Below are positions 54,293 through 62,250 of a DNA stretch of 64,000 bases, piece by piece (positions within the stretch are counted from its first letter, which is position 1; each line of letters opens with the position of its first letter). The stretch spans positions 434,001 through 498,000 of the forward strand of contig NZ_JAAAKZ010000003.1 in assembly GCF_009905605.1 (NCBI RefSeq), given 5' to 3'. The notes under the pieces were generated by a model that was given only the letters and a program-made list of their open reading frames with translations, was not told the origin of the DNA and ran no database searches. The position numbers were made by a program, and so were the translations under genes. This DNA is from Runella sp. CRIBMP. Its GTDB lineage: Bacteria; Bacteroidota; Bacteroidia; Cytophagales; Spirosomataceae.

Positions 54293-54970
54293 ATGCAAAA
54301 GAAAGAACGCTATCGTCTTTTAATCGAACATTTCTCGCAAAAATTTCCCGAAGCTGAAACAGAACTAAATTATTCCAATCCGTTTGAACTGTTGGTAGCG
54401 GTCATTTTGTCGGCCCAGTGTACCGACAAGCGTATCAATATGGTTACGCCGGCACTTTTTCAGCGTTATCCTGACCCGCAGGCCATGGCCGATAGTACCG
54501 CAGAGGAAGTATTTCAACTGATTCGGTCGGTGTCGTACCCCAACAACAAAGCCAAGCACCTCGTAGGGATGGCCCGGATGCTGCTTGATAAATTTGACGG
54601 CGAGGTTCCGAGCACGATTGAGGAATTGCAACAAATGCCGGGCGTAGGGCGCAAAACGGCCAACGTCATTGCTTCTATCATTTACAATCAGCCCACGATG
54701 GCGGTCGATACGCACGTTTTTCGGGTTTCGCACCGGCTGGGCTTGGTTGCCAAAACCGCCACTACTCCTCTGGCGGTTGAGAAAGAACTCGTCAAATACA
54801 TCCCCGATACGGTGATTCCATTGGCACATCATTGGTTGATTTTGCACGGGCGTTATGTGTGCGTGGCGCGCAGCCCTCAATGCAACAAATGCGAACTGAC
54901 GCACGTATGTAAGTTTTATGAGACACTGCAAAAAAAATTGAACGCTCCTAAAAAGAAGCAAGAATTGTAG
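54293..54970 (+). CDS. nth: Endonuclease III
   Basis: A 225-residue DNA glycosylase/AP lyase of base excision repair that removes oxidised pyrimidines. The helix-hairpin-helix motif MPGVGRKTANVIA contains catalytic Lys121, and catalytic Asp139 lies in AVDTHVFRV. The C-terminal [4Fe-4S] cluster ligands are complete: Cys190, Cys197, Cys200 and Cys206 (C-x6-C-x2-C-x5-C). Residue numbers are one above the E. coli enzyme for the catalytic pair, so the alignment is essentially collinear. The gene is divergent from the DPP IV-like gene and is followed 79 bases later by an aminotransferase gene with its own promoter. Confidence 0.98.
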   Translation: MQKKERYRLLIEHFSQKFPEAETELNYSNPFELLVAVILSAQCTDKRINMVTPALFQRYPDPQAMADSTAEEVFQLIRSVSYPNNKAKHLVGMARMLLDKFDGEVPSTIEELQQMPGVGRKTANVIASIIYNQPTMAVDTHVFRVSHRLGLVAKTATTPLAVEKELVKYIPDTVIPLAHHWLILHGRYVCVARSPQCNKCELTHVCKFYETLQKKLNAPKKKQEL

Positions 54971-54973
54971 TAA

Positions 54974-55007
54974 TTGGTATAAAAAATGGGTTTTTAGCGT
55001 AATTTTG
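54974..55007 (+). promoter_or_regulatory. Candidate promoter for the class V aminotransferase
   Basis: TTG (54974-54976), a 23-base spacer and TAATTTTG (55000-55007). The -7 element spans the upstream ATG at 55005, supporting the later start at 55050. Confidence 0.4.
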
Positions 55008-55049
55008 CCCCCTCAAACCAAAGGCCTTACCGATAGGGCTCCAAATCAG

Positions 55050-56135
55050 ATGAAACAAGTCTATTTTACAGCCGGGCCGGCTGAGATGTATCCTACGTTT
55101 GAGAAGCACTTACTGACCGCCGTTGAACAGCAATTGGGTTCGATTTCGCACCGCAGTCAGAAGTTTCGGAGCATTTATCAGTTTACGGTAGAGCAGCTCC
55201 GTACTTTGATGAACATCCCCGATACGCACGGTATTTTCTTCACGGGTTCTGCCTCAGAAGTGTGGGAGCGGGTGGTACAAAACTGTGTAGAGCACGAAAG
55301 TTTTCACTTGGTCAACGGGTCTTTTTCCAAGAAATTTTACGAGTACAGCGCATCGCTTCGGAAATACGCCCATAAGCAGGAAAAGCCATTTGGCGAAGGC
55401 TTTGACTACGCCGAAGTGGAAGTGCCCGAATATGCAGAGTTGATCTGTGTCACGCACAATGAAACCAGTTCGGGTGTACAAATGCGTGAGCCCGACATTC
55501 ACAAACTGAAGCGGAGCAATTTAAAAAAACTCATTGCGGTCGATATGGTCTCTTCGGCGCCTTATCCTGAGTTAGATTTTGGGGTGGTAGATACGGCGTT
55601 CTTTTCGGTTCAAAAAGCCTTTGGCTTACCAGCGGGTTTGGGGGTATGGATTGCCAACGAAAAATGCCTCGCCAAAGCCGAGCGCTTGCAGAAGTACGAG
55701 GATGTTAGCATCGGAGCGCACAATAGTTTGCCCATGCTGTGGAAGAATTTTAAGAATTACGAAACTCCCGCTACGCCCAACGTGATTGGCATTTATCTTT
55801 TGGGAAAAGTAGCCGAAGATATGAATAAAATCGGTGCCGAAACGGTGCGTAAGCAGACCGAAGAAAAATATAAACTACTTAATAAATACATTGAAACCAG
55901 TCGTGCTTTCAGCCCGTCGGTAGCCGAAGAGCGGCATCGTTCGCGCACGGTGATAGTGGCCAATACCCGCATTCCGTCGCCCGAAGTAATTGCTCAGATA
56001 AAACAGGCCAATATGATTGTCGGGAGCGGTTATGGACCTTTCAAGGAAAGTCAAATTCGTATCGCTAATTTCCCTGCGGTATCGTTTGAGCAGGTAGAAG
56101 CGTTGATTGGCGAATTGAAGAAATTGGAGAACTAA
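55050..56135 (+). CDS. Class V aminotransferase (phosphoserine aminotransferase-like)
   Basis: A 361-residue PLP-dependent enzyme of fold type I. It begins with VYFTAGPAEMYPTFEKHL, the substrate-binding start shared by SerC and alanine-glyoxylate-type aminotransferases, followed by FFTGSASEVWERVVQN (phosphate cradle), CVTHNETSSGVQM, IAVDMVSSAPYPELDF (PLP Asp) and the PLP-binding Lys in FFSVQKAFGLPAG. A serine biosynthesis role (phosphohydroxypyruvate to phosphoserine) is likely but alanine/serine-glyoxylate activity cannot be excluded, so no symbol is given. The start at 55050 is chosen because the longer frame runs through the promoter element. Confidence 0.9.
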   Translation: MKQVYFTAGPAEMYPTFEKHLLTAVEQQLGSISHRSQKFRSIYQFTVEQLRTLMNIPDTHGIFFTGSASEVWERVVQNCVEHESFHLVNGSFSKKFYEYSASLRKYAHKQEKPFGEGFDYAEVEVPEYAELICVTHNETSSGVQMREPDIHKLKRSNLKKLIAVDMVSSAPYPELDFGVVDTAFFSVQKAFGLPAGLGVWIANEKCLAKAERLQKYEDVSIGAHNSLPMLWKNFKNYETPATPNVIGIYLLGKVAEDMNKIGAETVRKQTEEKYKLLNKYIETSRAFSPSVAEERHRSRTVIVANTRIPSPEVIAQIKQANMIVGSGYGPFKESQIRIANFPAVSFEQVEALIGELKKLEN

Positions 56136-56153
56136 TAAAGTAGGGAGTTAGAT

Positions 56154-56203
56154 AGGGCTTTAGTCTTGATTCCTTTGTTTGCAAAGAGTCAGGGCTAAAG
56201 CCT
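56154..56203. terminator. Imperfect hairpin between convergent genes
   Basis: AGGGCTTTAG (from 56154) pairs with CTAAAGCCT (to 56203), with further pairing inside (CTTTG/CAAAG). An alternative stem GCAAAGAG (56181-56188) with CTCTTTGC (56216-56223) competes with it. It lies between the aminotransferase and the convergent cupin gene. Confidence 0.5.
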
Positions 56204-56223
56204 TTGTTGTTTTTGCTCTTTGC

Positions 56224-56730
56224 CTAAACCTCTGGAGTCAACAACCGAATCACGTCTTCGTGTTCGGGGTAAGCAGTTAATAAATCAGCACGCTTCGCCA
56301 ATTCAAAATCGGCAAAATCAAAGCCTGGCGCTACGGTGCAGCCCACCAACGAATAATCACTTTCCGCCGCAGGTTTAGACCCAAACCATGTACCGGCCGG
56401 CACCACTGCCTGAAATACTTCTCCATTGTCAGGATTTGCTCCCAATTTGATAATTTCAAGCCGTCCGTTCGGGTGAATTACGTACACCTGTAATGGCCCG
56501 CCCGCGTAGAAATGCCACATTTCATCGGCCTGAATGCGGTGAAACGCCGAAAAATGATGATTTTCGAGTAAGAAATAAATGCCCGTGCCAAAGCTTCTGT
56601 CCCCCGAAAAACGGCCAGGAAGTGCACTTTGGGAAATGCTTTCCGTCGAACGATAAGTTTCGGTAAAATAGCCGCCTTCAGGATGCGTCTGCATTTGGTA
56701 TTTCTCTACCCAATACTTTGCCTGTTTCAT
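56224..56730 (-). CDS. DUF985 cupin-domain protein
   Basis: A 168-residue cupin of the DUF985 family. Characteristic segments: THPEGGYFTETYRS near the start, GTGIYFLLENHHFSAFHRIQ, EMWHFYAGGPLQVYVIHPNG, VVPAGTWFGSKPA and SLVGCTVAPGFDFADFELA, with the His/Glu residues expected for a cupin metal site. The biochemical role of the family is not settled. The start at 56730 (MKQAKYW) is chosen because the longer frame runs into map; only two bases separate the map stop from this ATG, so the two are translationally linked. Confidence 0.93.
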   Translation of the reverse strand: MKQAKYWVEKYQMQTHPEGGYFTETYRSTESISQSALPGRFSGDRSFGTGIYFLLENHHFSAFHRIQADEMWHFYAGGPLQVYVIHPNGRLEIIKLGANPDNGEVFQAVVPAGTWFGSKPAAESDYSLVGCTVAPGFDFADFELAKRADLLTAYPEHEDVIRLLTPEV

Positions 56731-56732
56731 GT

Positions 56733-57497
56733 TCAATTCCAAATTTCGTTGCTTTCGGTAAGTATAACGGGTTTTCCGTCGGTAATCATGATTGTATGCT
56801 CGTGTTGGGCTACAAAACTGCCGTCGTTGGTCACAAACGTCCACCCATCGCCATTTTGGTGTGCAAGCGTGGCTTTGGTGGAAATGAAGGTTTCTATGGC
56901 TACGATGGAGTTTTTTCTGAAACGGCCTGTGTTGAAGCGATCATAGAAACAAGGAATTTCGGAGGGTGCTTCGTGCAAACTTCTACCTACGCCGTGTCCG
57001 ACAAGGTTGCGGATGACCCGATAGCCTGATTTTTTGGCTTCGGTTTCAATCAATTTTCCAATATCGGCAATTCTGACGCCTCCTTTGATTTGATGAATAG
57101 CTTTGTGTAAAATCTGCTTCGAGGCGTTGACAAGTTTCAGGTGATTGTTTTTGTCTTCGCCCAACACAAAAGATCCGCCATTGTCGGCCCAGAACCCGCC
57201 GAGTTCGGCCGAAACATCAATGTTAATTAAATCACCTTCTTTTAAAATCTTGTGTTCTGAAGGAATACCGTGCGCTACTTCGTTGTTGAGGCTGATGCAC
57301 GTCCATCCCGGAAAACCATAGGTAAGGCGTGGGGCCGATTTGGCCCCAAATTCTTGGAGTATTTGTCCGCCGTAATCGTCTAGTTCTTTGGCTGTCATGC
57401 CAGGACGGGCGTATTCGCGCATCTTTCGGAGGGTAGTGCCGACGGCTTCGCTGATTTTTTTCATGCCGACCAGCTCGGCAGGATTGGTGATAGACAT
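56733..57497 (-). CDS. map: Type I methionine aminopeptidase
   Basis: A 254-residue cytoplasmic metalloenzyme that removes the initiator Met from nascent proteins. All five metal ligands can be placed: the two Asp eleven residues apart in NIDVSAELGGFWADNGGSF, His in GHGVGRSLHEAP, Glu in IVAIETF and Glu in AQHEHTIMI. The first His/Lys-rich part (GWTCISLNNEVAHGIPS) is the usual substrate-pocket segment. Map is often beside ribosomal-protein genes; here it is followed directly by the cupin and preceded by a class IV aminotransferase 76 bases away on the same strand. This may be a second map copy; the chromosome would have to be checked. Confidence 0.95.
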   Translation of the reverse strand: MSITNPAELVGMKKISEAVGTTLRKMREYARPGMTAKELDDYGGQILQEFGAKSAPRLTYGFPGWTCISLNNEVAHGIPSEHKILKEGDLINIDVSAELGGFWADNGGSFVLGEDKNNHLKLVNASKQILHKAIHQIKGGVRIADIGKLIETEAKKSGYRVIRNLVGHGVGRSLHEAPSEIPCFYDRFNTGRFRKNSIVAIETFISTKATLAHQNGDGWTFVTNDGSFVAQHEHTIMITDGKPVILTESNEIWN

Positions 57498-57573
57498 GGG
57501 AATATTATTGGTTAAAAGAAGCGGTAGATAGAACGTTAAAACCTAAAAATATTGAGAATAAGCCGCTAAAAAA

Positions 57574-58407
57574 CTATGCCTTTACCAATCCATACCCCGT
57601 CACCAATTCCTCAAACTGCTCCAATAGCTTCAAGGTTCTGACACCGGGCTTGCCGTCGCCCACAATTTGACGGCCAATTTGCACCACGGGCATCACCCAT
57701 TTGGTTGTGCTGGTGGTAAAGGCTTCGTCGGCTTCTTCCAGTTCTTCCACTTTCAGCGGGCGAATTTCTACCTTAAAATCTTTTTGGGCCAGTTCCAACA
57801 CCACTCGGCGCGTGATGCCGTGCAAAATGTTTTGGTCGGGCGTGATGAGTGTATCGCCTTTGAAAATGAAGAAGTTACTGCGCGTTAATTCACTTACTTC
57901 GCCGTCTTTATGGTATAATAAATCGGCCGCTCCCTGCGATTTCATCTCGGCGGCTAGGCGAATCATGTGGAGATAATTGGTGCTTTTAAGCTCGGGTAGG
58001 TCGCGCACAAACTCAAAGGGTAGCACTTTGATGCCTCGGTAACGCCCTTCGGGGTTGTCTTTGGGCAGGTTTTCGGCAATAATCAAAAAATTGGGCTCTA
58101 CCACGCTAACACTGTCGGGCGAATAGCCGCCAGTTAAGACAAAACGGTAGGCAATATCTGGTTTGTCGGCTAGTTTGTAGAGTTCTGCCAATACATCGGC
58201 GGTTTGGGCTTGTGTAAGGGCCACGGGCAGGCGTAGCACTTCGGCCGAGCGGGTAAAACGCGCCCAGTATCCATCCCACTCAAACGGAACGCCGTTGTAG
58301 GTACGGAAGTAGTCAAATAAGCCGTAGCCGCGCAATAAAGCAAGATCGTTGATTTTGACAGAAGCCTGTTCGACAGGGATAATGTCACCGTTGAAGTAGC
58401 AATGCAT
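57574..58407 (-). CDS. Class IV aminotransferase
   Basis: A 277-residue fold-type IV PLP enzyme. It has the family start MHCYFNGDIIPVEQASVKIN, GYGLFDYFRTYNGVPFEWDG, the PLP Lys in PELKSTNYLHMIRL, and the cofactor-binding EVSELTRSNFFIF, with GITRRVVLELA near the C terminus. The family includes branched-chain aminotransferase, D-amino acid aminotransferase and aminodeoxychorismate lyase, and short members like this are hard to separate by sequence; D-amino-acid or aminodeoxychorismate-lyase-like activity is plausible. It is transcribed toward map and has a TATCTTTG promoter element 32 bases upstream. Confidence 0.92.
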   Translation of the reverse strand: MHCYFNGDIIPVEQASVKINDLALLRGYGLFDYFRTYNGVPFEWDGYWARFTRSAEVLRLPVALTQAQTADVLAELYKLADKPDIAYRFVLTGGYSPDSVSVVEPNFLIIAENLPKDNPEGRYRGIKVLPFEFVRDLPELKSTNYLHMIRLAAEMKSQGAADLLYHKDGEVSELTRSNFFIFKGDTLITPDQNILHGITRRVVLELAQKDFKVEIRPLKVEELEEADEAFTTSTTKWVMPVVQIGRQIVGDGKPGVRTLKLLEQFEELVTGYGLVKA

Positions 58408-58438
58408 GGTGAATGAAGATGTCTAAGATGAGTATTTG

Positions 58439-58446
58439 CAAAGATA
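58439..58446 (-). promoter_or_regulatory. -7 promoter element for the class IV aminotransferase
   Basis: Reverse strand reads TATCTTTG, 31 bases before the ATG at 58407. Confidence 0.45.
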
Positions 58447-58474
58447 GGGTTTTTGGCATTAACCTTAATTAACA

Positions 58475-58524
58475 TTGTTTCTACGACCATTAACCTACTT
58501 TGGCCAAGAGCCTCATTAGTTTTG
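58475..58524 (+). promoter_or_regulatory. Two candidate promoter elements for the TonB-receptor-like gene
   Basis: TTG at 58475-58477, an 18-base spacer and TACTTTG at 58496-58502 form one candidate. A perfect TAGTTTTG lies at 58517-58524 but only 14 bases after the nearest TTG. Either would give a short leader to the ATG at 58556. Confidence 0.4.
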
Positions 58525-58555
58525 TCCCGTAGTCATTCAAAAACCCATTACAGCC

Positions 58556-61429
58556 ATGCGTTATTTTTTAAAAATCGTTACGAAAACTGCCCGACAGAAC
58601 ACGAAGTTGACAAAAAAGGCAACTTTTTTCTTTCAACGTTATGCCCTGTCGGGGCTTTTTTGTCTGGTACTTTCGACGGCTTCACTTGCCCAAAAATTGA
58701 CCATCAAAGGAACGCTTCGCGACACGGCCAACCGCCCGTTGGAAGGTGCAACGGTGATGTTGTTGGATGGAAAAGATACGTCGCTTGTCTCTTTTTCGAG
58801 GTCCCAATCGACGGGTGCGTTTGAGTTTAAAAACGTAACCAATGCCCCGTATTTTCTCAAAGCCACCTATGTGGGCTTGCAACCGTTGAGTCAATTAATT
58901 CAGCCACAAACAACAGATTTATTGGATTTAGGTGCTATTCAGATGGCGCCTGTTCCCAAGGATTTAAAAGAAGTAATTGTCAAAGGCGAGCGCGACCCCG
59001 TGACCATCAAGCAAGACACCATTGAATACAATGCAGGCTCTTTTAAAGTACAGCCCAACGCGGCCGTAGAAGAATTGCTCAAGCGCCTGCCAGGCGTAGA
59101 AGTAGACCGCGACGGAACGGTTCGCGCCCAAGGACAGCAGGTACAACGGGTGACGGTCGACGGCAAAGAGTTTTTTGGCCGAGACCCCAAAATGGCGACC
59201 AAAAATCTGCCCGCCGACGTGGTAGATAAAGTACAGGTATTTGACCGAAAATCAGACCAAGCGCAGTTTACGGGCATTGACGATGGTCAGCGGGAGAAAA
59301 CCCTTAACCTAACGTTGAAAGAGGAAAAGAAAAAAGGGATTTTTGGCAATGTCACGGCGGGGGTGGGTGATGCGAGTCGATATTCGCTCAAAGGTAATTT
59401 TAACCGTTTCAGCAAAACCCGTCAGTTGTCGTTTTTGGGTATGGCCAACAACATCAATCAACAGGGGTTTTCCATAGATGATTACATGAACTTCACTGGA
59501 GCGTCGCAACGTATGATGGCTGGCGGTGGGGTGCGGTTGCAGTTTAACTCAGACGATGATGCCGCCATTCCCCTCAATTTTGGTGGGCGCAATAATGGCT
59601 TTGTCACCTCGGGCGGGGCGGGCTTGAACTACAATGACCAGCTCAGCAAAAAGACCGAGTTGCAAAGTAACTATTTCTATAATCAACTCGACCAATTGAT
59701 TGAACGTGAGACCAATCATGAGACTTTTCTGCCGATGGGTAATTTTAAAACCAATCAAAACACCGCCCAGAAAACCACCAACGCTACGCACCGAGGGAAT
59801 GTGACCTTGGACCATAAAATTGATTCGCTCAATTCGTTGAAATGGACCAATAACTTCAACTATTCCCAAAATTCGTCCAACACGGGCAGCAGCAGCCTTT
59901 CTACCAATGGCCGCGGCGCGCTCGAAAATGAAGGTATACGGCAATCAGATGCAGAAGGCGATACCTGGAGAATTAACTCTGAGTTGTTGTGGCGACACAA
60001 GTTTGCCAAAAAAGGGCGTACGCTTTCGACCAATTTTACTTTGGGTCTCGAACAAAGCGACCGCGATGGAACTTTGCGTGCCGTCAATACTTTTTACAAT
60101 CCCGCTGGTCAAAAAAGCCGTGTAGATACGCTACGCCAGACCAATACACAGGCCAACGACCGTCAAAGCTACGGTATCACGGCATCTTTCACTGAGCCTT
60201 TGGGTAAACGTAAGTATTTGGAGGTCAATTATGCGCTGAATCTTTCTCAAAACGACGTTGACAGGCAGGTATTTGACGTCAACGGCGAGGGGCGCGCTCC
60301 GCGCTTCAATGCGCAGTTGAGCAATCAGTTTCGTAATGATTTTACGTATCAACGCGGTGGGTTGAATTTCAGAATGAATTCTCAAAAAGCTAACTTCTCC
60401 ACGGGGCTAAGCGTGCAGCGGTCGGGGTTGGATGGTGAGTTGATTTTGCAAAATACCCGCATTGCCCGCACGTTTGTGAATGTGTTGCCCAACCTGCGTT
60501 ATCAATACAATTTTGCCCCCAGCCGCAACCTGAATGTGACCTACGATACCGACGTGCGAGAACCAAGTATTCAGCAACTTTCGCCAATTGTAGACAACAG
60601 CGACCCGCTCAACATCGTGACTGGTAATCCCAACCTGCGGCCCGAATACAATCATCGCCTAAACTTGAATTTCTTTAATTTTAATCAGCTCAAATTCAGT
60701 AACTTCTTTGCCTTTGCCAACCTGACTTATACCACCAACAAAATTGCCAATGCTCAACAAGTAGATGCTAATTTGGTACGCACGTATCGCCCCGTCAACG
60801 TAAAAGATGATTATACCGTCAACGCCAATATCTCGCAGGGATTTAGGATTAAAGCCCTTGGGACTCGGGTGAATTTTAGTACTAATTTGGTCTTAAATCG
60901 GGGCATTACGCCCGTCAACAACGTAGACAACCTCACGCGTCGCCTCGAAAGTCGTAACCGACTTCGGTTGGAATACCGCTATAAGGAAATTTTGGACTTT
61001 TCGACGAGCGCGGCCATCACGTACAACCAAACCAGTTATTCGCTCAATCCCAATCTTAATCAGTCGTTTGTGAATCAGGTATATGATGTAGAAGGTAACT
61101 TAAAAGTAACCAAAACACTAACTCTTAACTCGACCTTGGACTACAGCATTTACGATTTTGCGGGTTCAACTTTTAACCAAAAAGTGCCTATCTGGAATGC
61201 GTCGGTGTCTAAGTTTTTCTTGAAAGGTAATCGTGGAGAACTCAAATTTTCGGTGGTCGATATGCTAAATCGTAACGTGGGTATCAACCGCATTGCGCAG
61301 GCAAATTTCGTACAAGACGAGCGGATTCGCTCCTTGGGCCGCTACTTCCTGTTGAGTTTTACGTACAGTCTCAAAAGCTTCATGGGCGGTATGCCATCGG
61401 GCGGAATGCGCGTGATACGTCAAGGGTAA
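58556..61429 (+). CDS. TonB-dependent-receptor-like outer membrane beta-barrel protein
   Basis: A 957-residue outer-membrane protein. A basic N-terminal extension of about 27 residues precedes the signal segment (YALSGLFCLVLSTASLAQ). Next come a carboxypeptidase-regulatory-like domain (about 50-125, GTLRDTANRPLEGATVMLLD), a plug-like domain (about 135-240, with VEELLKRLPGVEVDRDG and RVTVDGKEFFGRDPKMATKN) and a long barrel of the OMP_b-brl_3 type (about 330-950). No TonB box is obvious. The family is related to SusC-like transporters but lacks a SusD partner here. The next gene, a GLPGLI protein, starts 39 bases later, and a histidine kinase gene follows, so a three-gene envelope operon is likely. 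Confidence 0.93.
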   Translation: MRYFLKIVTKTARQNTKLTKKATFFFQRYALSGLFCLVLSTASLAQKLTIKGTLRDTANRPLEGATVMLLDGKDTSLVSFSRSQSTGAFEFKNVTNAPYFLKATYVGLQPLSQLIQPQTTDLLDLGAIQMAPVPKDLKEVIVKGERDPVTIKQDTIEYNAGSFKVQPNAAVEELLKRLPGVEVDRDGTVRAQGQQVQRVTVDGKEFFGRDPKMATKNLPADVVDKVQVFDRKSDQAQFTGIDDGQREKTLNLTLKEEKKKGIFGNVTAGVGDASRYSLKGNFNRFSKTRQLSFLGMANNINQQGFSIDDYMNFTGASQRMMAGGGVRLQFNSDDDAAIPLNFGGRNNGFVTSGGAGLNYNDQLSKKTELQSNYFYNQLDQLIERETNHETFLPMGNFKTNQNTAQKTTNATHRGNVTLDHKIDSLNSLKWTNNFNYSQNSSNTGSSSLSTNGRGALENEGIRQSDAEGDTWRINSELLWRHKFAKKGRTLSTNFTLGLEQSDRDGTLRAVNTFYNPAGQKSRVDTLRQTNTQANDRQSYGITASFTEPLGKRKYLEVNYALNLSQNDVDRQVFDVNGEGRAPRFNAQLSNQFRNDFTYQRGGLNFRMNSQKANFSTGLSVQRSGLDGELILQNTRIARTFVNVLPNLRYQYNFAPSRNLNVTYDTDVREPSIQQLSPIVDNSDPLNIVTGNPNLRPEYNHRLNLNFFNFNQLKFSNFFAFANLTYTTNKIANAQQVDANLVRTYRPVNVKDDYTVNANISQGFRIKALGTRVNFSTNLVLNRGITPVNNVDNLTRRLESRNRLRLEYRYKEILDFSTSAAITYNQTSYSLNPNLNQSFVNQVYDVEGNLKVTKTLTLNSTLDYSIYDFAGSTFNQKVPIWNASVSKFFLKGNRGELKFSVVDMLNRNVGINRIAQANFVQDERIRSLGRYFLLSFTYSLKSFMGGMPSGGMRVIRQG

Positions 61430-61468
61430 AAATATTCGTTTTTAAACAAATAATTAAATCATAAACCA

Positions 61469-62200
61469 ATGAAAAAGACAAGTTTAAGCCTAATTTTGAT
61501 ATTTTGTTTATTGCAGGCTTTTGGCCAACAAAACGAAGGGATTGTGCTGTACGACCAAAAAATCAATATGCACAAACGCATGCAGGATGAGTCGATGAAG
61601 GCTATGGTGCCGGAGTTTCGTACCAACAAAATGCAACTTCTGGTTCGGGCCAGCGAATCATTGTTCAAGGCTGCCGCGCAACCCAACGAAGACGAAGAAA
61701 ATACGGATGCCAACGGAAATACGGTGCGCATGGTGATTCGCGTTCCGCAAAATGAAACCTACCGCAACTATGAAACCCAAAAAACCGTAGAATTGCGCGA
61801 ATTGGCGGGGCAAAAGTTTCTGATTGAAGATACCCTGCGCCGGATGCCGTGGAAATTGGCGGGAGAGACCAAAAAGATTCAGGGCTATGACTGCATGAAG
61901 GCTACCATGACCAATAAAGTAAATAACCAGCCCATCGTAGCGTGGTTTACGGAGGCCATCCCCGTACCTAGCGGACCCGCAGGGTTTGGCGGATTGCCTG
62001 GCTTAATTTTGGAAGTAGACGTCAATGATGGCGACATGATTTACAGTCTGACCAAAGCGGAATTTAAAAAATTGGCCGCAAACGATATAAAACTTCCTTC
62101 GGGTGGGAAGAAAATAACCGAAGCCGAGTTTACCAAAAAACGCGATGAATTCATGAAAGAAATGGGCGGACAAGGTGGCATCAGAATCATTCGGAATTAG
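61469..62200 (+). CDS. GLPGLI family protein
   Basis: A 243-residue exported protein named for the motif GFGGLPGLILEV at about 172-183. Signal peptide 1-20 (SLSLILIFCLLQAFGQ). The mature part is mainly beta-strand (GIVLYDQKINMHKRMQDE, KFLIEDTLRRMPWKLAGETK, IQGYDCMKATMTN, IVAWFTEAIPVPSGPAGFGG). Genes of this Bacteroidota family usually lie beside TonB-receptor-like proteins such as the one just upstream, and their function is unknown. Proximity suggests joint assembly or function at the outer membrane. Confidence 0.94.
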   Translation: MKKTSLSLILIFCLLQAFGQQNEGIVLYDQKINMHKRMQDESMKAMVPEFRTNKMQLLVRASESLFKAAAQPNEDEENTDANGNTVRMVIRVPQNETYRNYETQKTVELRELAGQKFLIEDTLRRMPWKLAGETKKIQGYDCMKATMTNKVNNQPIVAWFTEAIPVPSGPAGFGGLPGLILEVDVNDGDMIYSLTKAEFKKLAANDIKLPSGGKKITEAEFTKKRDEFMKEMGGQGGIRIIRN

Positions 62201-62250
62201 TATTCTGTCGTCTTGAAAGGGCCTATTTGACTCATACACTGTTAACAAAA

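Noticed and set aside
54365-54961. 198-residue open frame antisense to nth
   Set aside because: Shadow of nth, whose catalytic and cluster residues are all present.
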